From: Perca fluviatilis
Taxonomy: Eukaryota; Chordata; Actinopteri; Perciformes; Percidae
Direction: 5' to 3'
NCBI RefSeq assembly: GCF_010015445.1
Contig: NC_053133.1
Location: forward strand, 18,761,422-18,825,421
Length of the DNA: 64,000 nucleotides
Made by a program: the position numbers and the translations under genes. Numbering within the stretch: position 1 is the stretch's first letter; each line of letters begins with the position of its first letter. This document shows, piece after piece, positions 1 to 21,400 of the stretch. The notes beneath the pieces were generated by a model. That model was not told where the DNA came from, made no database searches, and saw only the letters and a list, made by a program, of their open reading frames with translations.

Positions 1-742
1 ATGGCAAAAAGCAAGCAACATGCCCTCAGGCTAGCCAACCAAAAGCATGAACTGAAAAGATGAATTGAGTTGTTTTATCGTTGGTCTCTTTTAGTCCAAA
101 ATCCATCCATCCATGCACACTATCTTTCACGCTGTGACCCTGTTCATAATGAAGAGAAAGTTTGGTGTTGACTTGTAGCATTAATTATTTTTATTCAGAA
201 ACTCAACTGTCTTCATGTTTGAAAATACAAATAAAAAAATAATTAAAATCATGAACTCAAGTGATGACGGGAGCTGGCTGCAGCACGACTCAATTAAAAA
301 CCACCATGAAGAGTTTATAATGTTCAAGAGTTTGCTCTTGAGACTTTGCTCTAATTTTCGGGACAATTAGGGCACGATTCGGGACAATTGCTTGGATTTA
401 ATCGGGACCCTAGCTATGGTTAACTGCTCCTCAGATCTCTGCAGGGTGAATCCAGACAGCTAGCTAGACTATCTGTCCAATCTGAGTTTTCTGTTGCACG
501 ACAAAAACAACAAGTTCCTTTCCGAGGCTATTTTGCAGCGGGCGCTTAGCACTGCCCAAAACAATTGTGATTGGTTTAAAGACATGGCAATAAACCAGAG
601 CACGTTTTTCTCCCATCCCAGAAGCGATATTTTTTTTTCCCACAATGGCCAAGCCAAGACCCGCGCTTCAATAGCATTCACACACTATTGGCCAGGCGTC
701 CATGCTTAGGCTACATGTAGAGGTCCTATCCCCTGACCAATT

Positions 743-774
743 CCCTAACCCTAACCCTAACCCTAACCCTAACC
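743..774 (+). repeat. Interstitial telomere-like repeat (CCCTAA)5
   Basis: There are five perfect CCCTAA units plus CC, followed 20 bp later by a further CCCTAACC. The array is embedded in dispersed-repeat sequence and is far too short for a telomere. Confidence 0.9.
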
Positions 775-1619
775 ACTCGAGGTGAAATGCCTATAACCCT
801 AACCAATCAGTCTTGGCGTGGCCCTAGTGAGATTCGTAATTTTGCATCCCGAAATACTGTGTGGACTAGCCAGACCCTCCTCCACAGCACTGTGGAGGAA
901 GGTACAGTACAGGCCTTATTTGATAGAAATCTATGTATTTTCCGCGACAAAACGTATGCCTTCTCTATGATGCACTCCTATGTCTCTTTGACATAATGTG
1001 CTACTTCAAAAGTCCAACTTTACTGCGTTGTCCTGCTACTTTCATGTTTGGTAATCCTCTCAGAAAGATGCCATCTTATGAATAATTAACACGGGAAGCA
1101 AAAAGAGCCTCTTCCCTGACAATCTAGCAGTTATAGATATGTCAATGAGTCATAGCCATTTTTTTTGCTGGAGAACAACTGCACGTGAAATCTGATTATT
1201 CTTACCAGATGTTTGGTTTATAACAATATCCGGCGGATGGTGGGCACCGAGGCGTTTCATCTCAAGTTTTTCTTCAAAAAAAACAGACACATTTTGCTGT
1301 AGAAAATAATCCACGTCGATGGTGACCGCAGAAACTCCAACAACTACCTGAAAATGACGTCCACAGCACTTGGCAATCAGCCAATCAAATTGCAGCGGGG
1401 GTTAGGCTACAGGTAGCTGTGGGCATGCGCATTGTTGTACTCCACACTCAGCATGCAGCTATCACCCAATTATCGTCCTCAAGCCAACACAATTAAAACA
1501 CCATTTTTAAAACTATTAAGTAACACTTTTTTTAATAAGGGTACAAATCATATAGGCCTTGAAAGTAATACAGGATAGATGATGAATTTATGTTGCTCAC
1601 CATTAGGCTAACTATGACT

Positions 1620-1853
1620 TTATGTCATTAGTTCACACTTAGGACTAATAGATCAATTAAGGACTGATACTTAGGCCTACTTTTAATACTTCTGAGTATT
1701 TCCTGATAATATTTAGGCCTACATACTTTTACTTAAATTACATGCAATGTCAATGCAGGGCCTTTAATTGTAACATTTTTCTTCACTGAGGTATTGCTAC
1801 TTTTAAGTAGACGATACGCTCTGAGTAGCCTATGCTACTTCTTCCACCACTGA
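1620..1853. mobile_element. hAT-like miniature element fragment (CAGTGGTGG terminus)
   Basis: The right end reads TACTTCTTCCACCACTG, the reverse complement of the CAGTGGTGGAAGAAGTA terminus of a very common percomorph nonautonomous hAT family. The interior carries the repeated ACTTTTA/GAGTA motifs of that family. The left boundary is not clear. Other copies in this window start at 3170, 28319, about 57326 and 61126. Confidence 0.6.
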
Positions 1854-2058
1854 ACAACGCTAATATACAGTTTTTTTTATTTTTACTTTTTTTATTTTTA
1901 TCACTATACTAATAGCTCCTGGCCCACCGGCAGGCCACGCACTTGTTGCACTAGTCCCGCGAGATAGGGGAGCAGGATGGATGACCATTACTGCTCCCCT
2001 CCCTACCAGCCCCAGCTGTCAGCTCCCTTCCTGACTTCCCCACCCTGCCCCCGGTACC

Positions 2059-10138
<8,080 letters not shown>

Positions 10139-12424
10139 ACCAGCCACCACCTCATGCCTTCGTTTGAGCCAGCCTGCCTCCACCATCACCCTCAACCCCC
10201 CTACTTCATCTCCACCTCCTCTTCAGCACCATCGGCCTGTTACGTTCTTCATTGTACGGGACGGGAAGAGCCGCACAGATGACGACCTGTCCAACAAGAG
10301 CAATAACAATCAGGAAGAAAGGAGTTCACCAGTACTGAGCAATAATAACTGATCCTAAGTCTTTACAGGATTAATTCCTATCTGAATGGTAATATTGGAA
10401 ACATGTTTACAGTCCCAGTGTTGCTGGAGCTTGAGACAGAAGCCTTGAAGTTATGTCTCAGCACGCAGTCCTTTATTCGCTCACCAGCTTTACTGCACCT
10501 TGTTGCACTGAAAAACATGAGCCACAGCAGAGTCATAACACCTGTGTGAAGGATAAACGAGAGGCTTCCAGGAAAATGTGAAATGAAACATGGGAGGAAG
10601 ATTGTTAATTGTGTCTCCTGAGTTGTCCAAACTTCATCCCCCAACCAACCCAATTGGCATTCTTATTTTTTAAGTGTATTCCACAGAAATTATTTTATAC
10701 AGAAGAAGCGTGGCTGTACAAAACAAGGTTTAAAAAGAGAAATTATTCATAGTTCTATCATACCTCAACAATAAATCTACATTTAGACAATATGCTGCTT
10801 CTTTTGTGTATGTTTGTAAATGATGCAATGTGAAATGAGCGGTTAATAGCTTTAATTTCTTAATTTATTCACATAATGTATCACTTAGAGCGCAGCTCAA
10901 ACTTAACATTTTCTCTGCTTGGCTCCTGCGTTCTTCTATGTTGCTTTGATGTTTACTATGTCAAATGTTAATTTACAAGAGAACATCTTAAACCGATTTG
11001 AGTCTTCAAAAAGTAGCAGCTTTTTCTAGACTGCTGTAGGTGAGACTAAAATTTTGATTTTTGTGAGCACTCGCAGTCTTCAGTCGCTGTTGTTTGTTTT
11101 TTAACATAAAGAATCTCATGTCCGTGTTAATAGAAAGGTAGTTAGATTCCCTCCTGCTAAAGGTGCTATTGTAAGATCATTTCAGTCTTCTGTGCAGCTG
11201 AAGGATTGACTGTGATTGAGTAGGAAAACAGGATGTGAAATGATTGAGAGGAAATGTTGCATAGCCCATGGTTATCTAAGAAAAGCAACATTTTTGCTAA
11301 TAATCTGGGTTAGAGAGGAGAGAAACAATAAAAGTAAATGTCACAAAAATTGCTGGAAAAAAGTTATTTTTCAAGAAAAGAACAATAGAAATGTGAAAAT
11401 ACTTTTTTGTGCAAAATCAATAAACTAAATTCTACAATGGAGAGTTTTGTGATGAACTTCACACTTATGCAGACAGATAAGCCATCTGTTACCAGATCTG
11501 TTTATCTGGACCTGCATAAAAATGTAGAAATAAGCCAACAAATACAAACACCTCGTTTAGTTTTTACATATTTATTTGTGAGTGTTTCCTTCATCTTTTG
11601 TAGTGTTGTTTAAGTGTTTTTCTTAACAGGAAACAGTACCTGAGTGCAGAAAATGGCACATTTTATATTTGTAGGTAGCATCCACAGATTCATATTCATA
11701 AACATATGTACGTCTGTAATAGTGAAAAATAAATCTCATAATCACAAAATACTGTATCATACATTGAGTATTAAACTGTAAACGTTCAGTCTTGAACTAA
11801 AACTCAAGCTGATTGTGACATTTTTCTGTATTTATGTGTAAATATTTCCTTTGGTTTCTACTCGTATAAATGAAAATGCTATATAGACATTCATGAGGTT
11901 AGATAACAGGTTCCCCAAAGATAGCATATCAGCGACATTTCATGTTTTTTTGCGCATCATTTTGCACCTTTTCATTTTAAGGCAATTACATGTCATGAAA
12001 AGCACAACAGTAAGTCCACTTGGCTTCATAGAATTTATAATTTCCTACAAAACTTGGATAATGAAATATACATTCAGATATTCAGTTGCACGTGGAATAC
12101 AGATTTATAAAATGTATTTCAAATAACCATAAAAAAAGATATATATATATATAGATATATATATATCTATATATCTATATATCAATCGATTGGTGATTTG
12201 GTACTTTAAAAAAAAAAAAAGTCCTCCTTCTGTGATTGCCCTGCTGTATTGCACTTGCTGGTGATGTTGGACTGGGTTTACTTTGGAGGAGAAAGGCGTC
12301 TCTTCAGCATTGGAGAGACGTTCGCTGTTGCAGCCCTGGGCTCGTTTCAAAATTGTCCCTTTGCTCTCTCCGTATGGACTCTCCACGCACCGTGTCGGTG
12401 GACCAGTGCCACGTGTCTAGCTGC
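10139..12424. other. Shared 3' region of hacd1 (+) and colec12 (-)
   Basis: This is the 3' UTR region of two convergent genes. Plus-strand AATAAA signals lie at 10770-10775, 11419-11424 and 11728-11733. The nearest minus-strand one is TTTATT at 11571-11576. If hacd1 uses 11728 and colec12 uses 11571, the tails overlap. A TA/TATC simple repeat lies at about 12138-12182. Open frames such as 10164-10352 have no family signal. Confidence 0.55.
11419..11424 (+). terminator. Candidate hacd1 poly(A) signal
   Basis: AATAAA follows the hacd1 stop by 1.3 kb. The alternatives are 10770 and 11728; sequence alone does not decide between them. Confidence 0.35.
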
Positions 12425-15400
12425 TCACTGCAAGCTCCCTTTCAAGACATCGCTACGATCCAGGCAATCTTGCTGCAGAAAAATACACAGAATGACATTA
12501 GGACACCTCTGAGGAAATCCCCCCTTGATACAGTGACATTTGGAAAGGAAAAAAAAGAAGACAAAAACAGACGTACAGGTCTCCATTTCCTTCTCACAGA
12601 TGTAGCTTATGAGATCTTCACAGAAGAAATCATTCCACAACCCTTCATGGATGAGCCCCGCACAGTCTTCTCCCATTTCATGTCCATGGCCCCAGTCGTC
12701 AGGCTGACCAGGCTTCCACTTCCTGCAGGCAAACAACAGGGGGCGATCACACTTTAGATTTACAGTATTTATTCTAAGAGTCTGGTGGAAAACTACAGCG
12801 CTGGAAAAGAGCAGGAATTGAAGTTGGATCATCTGATATGATATGATATGAAGTATGGCCATCTGAAAAGATAGCCTACACCCTTTGAATAGGGAATTCC
12901 AATATCTCCCCTCTGGACGGAGGCTAATGGTCCCTGGTTGTAGAACTACAAGATTTAAAAACAGTTTTGTCCCAGCGGCAATCACTCTGTTAAACAAACT
13001 GTAGAATTACTTGCACACAACGCACAAGCACCTTGGTCATGTACTAGCTGTAGAATTTCTGCATATAACTGCACAAGTCAGTGTGGTCATGTACAGTTTT
13101 TTATCCATGTTCTATTGTCTGTTTTATATGTTTTAATGTTTTGTGTGTTGCATGTTATGTGGTGGTCTACAAAGTTTTAAGGATGTCCGGCCTCTTAGAC
13201 TGCAAACCTAGTTTACCTACGGGTACCAATACAGTAACCTGAACCTGAACCTGATCTGATTTCTTTTGATTTGCTTGTCTGTTTGGAGTGGAGATCTTTG
13301 AGGTTAACTAGGCTTTTATGACATATTGCTGTGTTCAGATTCTATTCATTGTTGGTTTGATGAATTTCATTATTGTATCTTTATCCTTTATGTGCAGTTC
13401 TGTAAGCTTTAATGTTTGTCTAAATGTTGGATTTTTGCTCTTGTTGCGAGAGAGTGCACTGCTCTGATTGGCTTCTCTGAATGTGAAAGAATTTGTTTTG
13501 TTTGAATGGGCAGCTGGAATAGGAGAGTTGAGCTTTGCATGCTTTGCATTTCAAACCAATCAGAAAATATCACAGGACTTTGCATGTTTATTTGGTGTTG
13601 TTTCATGTAAGTGAAAACCTACCGCTTCTAATTATTATGATTGGAAAGCAATGTTTTGCACAGCTCTGAAACCGAATATCCATCAGAGAAACGGCACCTA
13701 CGTCCATACAGGATAAGATGTTCCCTATGATGGAGGTATTTTCTGATTTAATACTGACGCGAAAGCAGGTTCAGTCCCATCCAGCCAGCGCCAAACGTTT
13801 TCCTCCTCCCTGTCGGTCAGACCCATCCAGAAGTAGCCCTTTCCAAAGGTCTGCTTCTTCAGCCATTTCTGAGATCACAAGAGGACAGAAAAAGTCCCAA
13901 CTGAGAAGTTACCTCACACATTACAGAGCAAGTGCGACCTTCCCTTCCAGTACATATTGATTTTAGTGGATTTCATTCTTTATATGCTAATGATACAATC
14001 AAAATAGTCACCTGTTCCTCCATATCGTTGATGATCAATAATGAAGCGGACGTTGATTCGCAGGTTGCCTTTGCGTCATCAAAACTGTGAAGGTCCTTAG
14101 AGAAAAAGTAGCACTTGTCTCTGTAGTTCACCCACTCAAAAGGGCATCCTGTAAAACAGTGTCAAAAACTATACTAAATAGTATTCATTATAAAAGATTT
14201 GACATTTTGGGAATTGATTTGCTTTCTTGCCAAGAAATTTGTACGGATTTTGTTACCTTTGGATAGAGCCAGGCTAGCTTTTTCCCCGTTTTCAGTCTTT
14301 ATGCTAAGCTAAGCTAACCAGCTGCTGGCTCTAGCCTAACATTTACCGTACAGACATTAGAGTGGTATCAATCATCTCATCTAACTCTCAGCAAGAAAGT
14401 GAATACGCTATTTCACAAAATGTTAAACTATTCTTTTATCGTGCCATTCATTCTGAGTAATATTGTATTATTTTTTTATATAAAAAACAAACGCCATCGT
14501 GGGAATATTCTAGTTGAGTAATGTGCACTGATGCTAGCTGATTAAGTTTAATACTTCTGGATCTCGTAAATTGATAGTGTTGAAAAACTGGTGATAAGAC
14601 TTAAAGTCATACCTGGGTCCCAGAGTGTAGGAGCTACTGCCTCATCCTGCAGAGACACAGGGCCCAAAGGAATTAACGGAGCCCGGATTGGAATCCCTGG
14701 TTGTCCCGGTGGTCCTGGTGGCCCCGGGGGCCCCACTGGTCCCAGCAGTCCCCTTGGCCCTTGCTCACCAGCTGGTCCCATTGCGCCTCTGATACCCGGT
14801 GGGCCCTGTGCCCCCTGAGGACCAGGCTGTCCGTCTCTTCCAGGCAGACCGGCAGTACCTGGCTCTCCCTTAGCTCCAGGAGGTCCGGCCCTTCCTCCTG
14901 ACCCTCGGGAGCCCTTGGATCCAGGGCTGCCAGATACGCCTGGCAGGCCTTTTAACCCTGGCAGACCTGATGGTCCGGGGAAACCCTGCTCTCCTCTGGG
15001 TCCTCGTATCCCTGGACCACCATTTTCCCCTTTCTCTCCCTTCTGGCCAGGCTGACCAGATGGTCCCTGAGGTCCTTTGTCCCCCCTTGGTCCTCTGGGA
15101 CCAGGGGGACCTGAAAAATGAGACAAACTGTAAGCTAGTGGACATATTTTAAAAAGTATAGTGCCACATTGACAAAAATGCTTATTTGCTGAGAGTTAGA
15201 TGAGAAGATTGACACCAAAGCTATATTATAGTATTGGTCTTCTCATCTAACTAAAGTCTTTAACTTTAAAAGAAACATTTCATGAGTACAACACTGCATC
15301 CCTCACCCTGTAAAATAGTGAAATTGGTTATTAGTTGGGAGTGCTTGTTGTCCACCAGCTTCATCTCCTCCATGACAATAGAGAGGCTGGTGACCTCCTT

Positions 15401-18400
15401 GTCCACCCGTGCTGCCAGCTCTTCCTGCTGGGACCTCAGACCGTCTGCGTCTGTCCTCACGTCTGTCACGCTGCTGTTGAGGTTCAGCAAGAAGTCCGAG
15501 TGACGGCCGACGGTCTCGGAGCACATGCGCAAGTCGTTCAGGTTGAGGTTGATGGCGCCCAGGAGCTGCGTGGTGAAGCTGATGTTGCCGGTCACGCGGT
15601 CCATGCTCTGCTCCGACTCATCCAGGCGCACCTCCAGCCGGTCAAACTTGGTGGACGTGAGGTTACCGAAGTCCCTCTGCCGGTCCATGATCTCCCTCAG
15701 GGTCTGGTCGTGAGCATCAGCCAGGCTGCTGGTGTTCTGGAGCTGGTTGGCCATGAAAGCCAGCTGTGATCCCACCTCCTCCAGGCTGTCGTTGTTGGCT
15801 TTTGCAAGAGCCGAGGTGTTACCGGCCATGACCTGCAGGTTTTCCACCTTATTACGAAGCCACTCGGTATCAGAGTGCGCCTGCCGGGCCTTCTGCTCGA
15901 GGCTCTGAAAGTCATTGCGCATTTTCTGGATGGCCTGGCTGGTGTCATCCACTGAGCGCTGCAGAACGGCAATGAGGCCTCTCTGCTGGGCCTGTGTGAA
16001 GTTGAGGCTGCTGATGCTGAGCAGCGCCTGGTCCTGAAGTTTCACCTGCTGCTGGAGTTCTCTCTGCAGCCGGGCCGTGTCGTCCTGCAGACCCCCAATG
16101 GTGCCACCATAAGACTGCAGGGTGCCATTTACAGAGTGCAAGGTGGCTGTGTTGCTGTCCAGCAGTCCCTGAATGGAGCCCTGACTTTTCTGAATGTCTG
16201 AGCCAATGCTCTGCAGCTGACCCAGCTTAACTTGATCGCTGTGGATGTGTTCCTCCACCGCAGACAGCTGCCTCTGGAGTGTCCAGATGTTGTTCTTAAA
16301 TGCCTGGATCTCTGTGGTGGTATTCTCTGACTTCTCCCCTGCTTGATCATCTGATGACGGAGATTTGTACAATAAAATACAAAAATGTTTCAGGCAATCA
16401 CTGTAGCTTTCACTTCAATTTAAACCCAGATACTTACCGAGCTTTTTCAAATCAGTCTCAACAGCTTTTATCTTTCCTCCATAGTTTGCAATACCTTCAG
16501 ACACACTGTCAACTCTTTGCACCACTGGAAGAAAAACAGGACAGGTAGGATAAAGGTCAGTGTCATAGTCTCATCACAGGCTCCGTCCTTTATTAACAGA
16601 CCAGAATTGCCTGCAACCACAGACATCATATATAAAAGGGATCAGAAAGGAAACCCCTGACAGATACTATAAGAGATGTGTCTACATGTCTTGTAGGCAT
16701 GTAATAATGCTGGACTCGATTAATGTAATCTCATGGGATAGGACAGATTTAGAGTGTGACAGAAGGAAGCGAGACATAGAAAAAGCAGAATTTGGAGTTG
16801 GACTGGAACTAAATTTCGGGTTAGAGACCAAGAGAAAAAGGTAGGCACTGCGAAAGAGACAGGAGATTGATTCAGCAAAGATGGAGTGGGTAGTCAATGA
16901 CAGACACAGAGGTTGGAGGTACATGGGGAGACACTGGCAAGGGCCCTAGGGGACAGGAAGTGACCTGGAAGAGGGGGGGGGTCTTCAGTAAACAGGCGGA
17001 TCAAAGACAGCCCGGAGTAGACAGACGCTGTGGCAGGGAGGCTCTTCACGCCCCCACAGGCGACACCAGCGTTCATTTCCTCTGGAATGTGTCTGGGATT
17101 CCAGGGAATCAGCCCACTTCTACCACCAGCTTCGCCAGGGGGACACATCCTCTAACTGGGAACTGCATGGGCTCCTCTGCTGGGAAGCTGCACCCCAGCT
17201 GTTTATTCCCAACAGTTAAGACAACAGTCCAGTCACAAGGCTTTCAAATCACCAGAAAGACAAGATGAGCTTCTTCAAATCCATCCATCCCTCCAAATGA
17301 AGATGCAGGCAGAGCTTTTTATTTATGGCCCAATTAGCACTAATATTGGCCTTCCTGGTGTAACAGTTAGCCACTAGTTTATATCCCATCTATATAGAAC
17401 TTATAGCAAAACAATACATTTTGGGGAATATGCTTATTTGCTGAGAGTTAGATGAGAAGATTGTTAACTCTCTCATGTCTATCCGTTAAGTTAAGTTAAG
17501 TTAAGTTAAGTTAAGTATGAAGCTATCACCAGCCTCCGGCTAGCTTAGCTTAGCAAGACTGGAAACAGGGAGAAAGAGCTAGCCTGTCTCTGTCCAAAGG
17601 TAACAAAGTCAGCCTACCAGCACTTCTAAAGCTCATTAATTAACACTTTATATCACAACAATTCCTTTAGGTTTAATACTTCAAAAGTAATAGAAAAGTA
17701 TTCTTTCTTTTGCAGACTGGAAGTAGAAAAGATCTTTTACTGTTTGACAGGAAATGTTCACACATCAAATGAAATGCGACACATTTCCAGACACAGAATG
17801 TACAGTTCAGCATTGCAGAGTACAAAGACACTTTGACTTCACGTTCACAGACCAAACCATACACTACATCTAGGGCACATTGCTTCTTTCACTGACACTC
17901 AGACGTGCACTAGCCTGGAAACTGAAACTAACAACAAGCGGACTCCCAAACAAGACATTCCTGGGCCTTTTCCACATGTTCTGTTCATGATCTGGCATTC
18001 TGGAAGATTCATTGCATCATACTGTGGCAAAATGAACCGTAAAACACACATGCAAAGAAGTTGGAATTGCAACAGGGCTGCAGAGGAAAAGCATTATTTT
18101 GGCAGAACCCCCATAGGTCTATGTGTTATAAAATTGAGCTGGTTTGTACCCAGTTTGAACTCTTTCCAGCACTTGTGTGAGTGGTTCTTAAAACCGCCCG
18201 GGTTGTCTTGTAAAATCCAGCTTCCTGATACATATGAAGTCAGAAATAGTAAAAATAGTTATGAAGCGACTGAAATGTAAACTCCATGCTTTGGTTATTT
18301 TATACTTTAGCCACAGGGCAATCTCAAACCTTCATGTACAGCTGAAAGTACAACTGTTAGGACAGAGGAGTTAGGATAAATGCTTGACGTCAAATTTACA

Positions 18401-21400
18401 AATGAAGTGGAACTGCATCTACACATAAACATGCGGCTTTCATAATACTATTGGTGGTGGTTGTACCTGCAGCCTGAAAGGTAGCCTGCAGGCAGTACTC
18501 AGGACTGGATAGCATCAGCAAACTCCTCTGCGGGTATTTTTTACTAATGCTGAAAGGAACACGCCGACTTATTGGGAATTTAGCTTATTCACCGTAACCC
18601 CCAGAGTAAGACAAGTCGATACATACCCTTCTCATCTCCGTGCGTGCTGTAACGCTGTCTGACGTCTCCAGCGGCATCAGCCCAACACAGAACAGGCAGG
18701 TGAATGGTTCCAGTAATCCTACTGCTCCGAATAAGTGATAAAATAACGCCAACATGAGAATATAGTTCCCGGTTTGTTTACGGTTAGAAGATGGCTGTGT
18801 CTCATGTTACGTTGTTTTTTGTACACGCTGTGGCTCTACAAATCACAACATGTAAATAGGAACATGTTGACGTTATTTTGTCACTTTTGTCACAATTCAG
18901 AGCAGTAGGCTAGTTGGAACCAGTTACCTGCAGGATCTGTGCTGGGCTAAGCTAATGCTGGAGCCGTCAGACAACGTTACAGTACGCACGGAGATGAGAA
19001 GGGTATGTATGGACTTGTCTTACTCTGGGGGTTACGGAGAATAAGCTAAATTCCCAATAAGTCGGCGTGTTCCTTTAAGCAAAATGTTAGCTAATTAACT
19101 GTTATTTAACTTAAAATCCTTCTAATAGCCAGTGCTGCAGTACATGTGTCTAAGAATATGGATAGTACACCCTAGGGACTCATTTAATGTGTTCAGAAAG
19201 ACTGCTAAAAGAAATGTTCAGTGAGAGATTACACTGAGTCACAGAAGCTAGTAGAACAGCAGCTGGCCAGAAGGAGAAGTCAGGGCTTCTTTAGGCGACC
19301 TGAAAGAGCGTGAGTGTAATGGGACCACTAGCAGGAAAAAAACAAATATGTCTCCCAGTGAGGTACAGTGTGTTTACGTCTTGTTTTTACTTTTGTGATA
19401 AAAACCATTCGACTGTTTGACTGTCAAATGCTAAAGCATAGCATAACAGTAGCACAAGTAGAGAAGAGTCACAAAGTCAGAAACTGACTCAGTAACTTAC
19501 ACAGCAACTAAAGTTTGCTAACATTAGCTGCTATAAGCTACTGGTCATACCAGACCAAGAGAGGTTTGAGAATAAAAGGACATTCACACAGGGAGTGAAG
19601 TATAATGCACAGGTTATGTCCTCCTCCAGTCCCTTTTCTTACTGTCTTTAGGGAAAACTAACGGGATTTAAATCCTCCAGAGTCCAAAGAATGACCTCAT
19701 CATGCTTTTGGTCATGTCAATCAAGACAACAGGCTGTAGGAGACAGAGGACACTGAATCCAGGCCAAACCTCTAAGGTTAAATTGCATCAAAACAAAAGA
19801 GTCACATAGAGGACATTTCTGTGGGTCCGTGATGGAGGACAGAGAGAAGCACACATGTTAAGTGCATAGAGCACTCTGGGTCTCACTACATAACCATCTG
19901 GAGCTAGGAGTGTGTTTAGCCTGAGCTGTGGTTCCCTTGACAGAGCACTGCTTCAGTGCCAGTAAAAACCCAATTTTAGTGGGTTCTGCTGGAGTTGCTC
20001 TGAGTTCACTCACTGCTCATCTGGGATCAATTAGGCCTGCATGAAAACATGCACTATGGAACAAGTAGGGCTAACTGAGCTCAGAGAGTAAGGGGACATC
20101 ATTGTTTTTGATAACCCCTGAACATGTTAACTTTCACAAACCTTAACCGTAACATAAGGAGGGGACGTACGCAGTCACATATTGGAGCGTTTAGCACAAT
20201 TATAGCAGGAACATGCAGAGTTCAATTCTTCGAAAGACCGTTTCCCGACCTGGAAAAGATTTGAAAAAGCCAAACAGGACGTTCAGCTCCACAAAGCCTG
20301 AAGGCCCTTCCCGGAGGAGTGAGCTTTGGAGGTGTTCATAAAATAAACTGAGAGAAGGTTGTGGAGTGGAGACAGAAAGCACAGAGAGAGGGGATCAGGG
20401 TTGAAACTTAAAGGGTCTGTGCACTGAAATTACAACGAAATATGCATTTTCTGTCTCCACCTCAATACAATGGAGCTGAATGAAAATCAGTGTCCCATTT
20501 ACGGGATGTTGGGAACAGATTTTATTGGATGTACTTTCTACTGAATAAATAGTCCATATAACAATAGTTGACAGTGAGGTCTGTGCAAAGATGCTGTAGA
20601 TGAATTCAATTAATGAAAATTGAAATCCATTGTATTGAGCTAGCAGCTGAAACCGATAGACGGACATCTCAAAACCTGGACAAATAATACCTAAAAGTAT
20701 ACATACTAGAGCTTAGATCGGGCCCAAAAAATCAAGCCCGACCCAGCCCGAGCCCGTGCACGTTGTGTCCGAGCCCGTGCACGTTGTGTCCGAGCCCGGC
20801 CCGGCCCAACACATTAACTGGAATTTTGAGCCCGAGCCCGATTTCAACCCGACACTTTTTTAATCCGTGGGCCGTCATAACTGACGTTCTCAACTACAAT
20901 TCAGAGTTGTTTGAACTGCAGAAATCTGTTTTAAAATTATCTTAATGAATAATGCAACAAGAGCGAAGCATGTAAACTGCGCTGTTTGTTTATTCAGAAT
21001 GGAACGGATCGCAAATGGATCTGAATGAAGAAACGTAAAAAAAAAACTCAACGTAGGCTATTTCTCTGGGAGGGCTTGCCTCGCCCTCAGGGGTAGCCTA
21101 TTCTTGGAGAAGTAACAAAAGAGGATGTTGAAGGCTGACTATCATCTTTTCTGCCATGGCGAGCCTGCTTCATATGTCTGTTCATCATCCACTTCTCCGT
21201 TTTATTTGCTGTCATAGGCGAAGAGCGGCCGCACTTAATGCACTCAACAAAGCGGAGAGGAGGAGACTCCGCGCATGACACATGTTGCATTTTGTAACTG
21301 TAGTCCAACTTGTGTAACTTTTTGAACACATTTGTTACTTTGGCCTAAATATAGCCTATATAGATACTAGTTCGGATTATGGCATAGCTTTCTCCCCACC

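Larger units (their letters stand above)
1..2058. other. Upstream intergenic DNA of hacd1, repeat-rich
   Basis: I see no gene here. Roughly 370-910 looks like a common fish dispersed repeat (GTGTGGACTAGCCAGACCC and AAACCAGAGCACG are recognisable pieces, recalled from memory), with a telomere-like array inserted at 743-774. About 1620-1853 is a hAT-type miniature element ending CCACCACTG. The last 150 bases become GC-rich (CCCGCGAGATAGG, several CCC runs) and are the likely hacd1 promoter/5' UTR. Short open frames here show no family signal. Confidence 0.5.

Noticed and set aside
743..774. Chromosome end
   Set aside because: Only five telomere units, flanked on both sides by ordinary sequence and genes.
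10164..10352. 62-residue frame right after hacd1
   Set aside because: Lies in the hacd1 3' UTR, Pro/Ser/Asn-rich, no homology recognised.
14591..14818. Plus-strand Gly/Pro-rich frame
   Set aside because: Mirror of the colec12 collagen exon on the other strand; GGNCCN triplets give Gly-rich frames on both strands.
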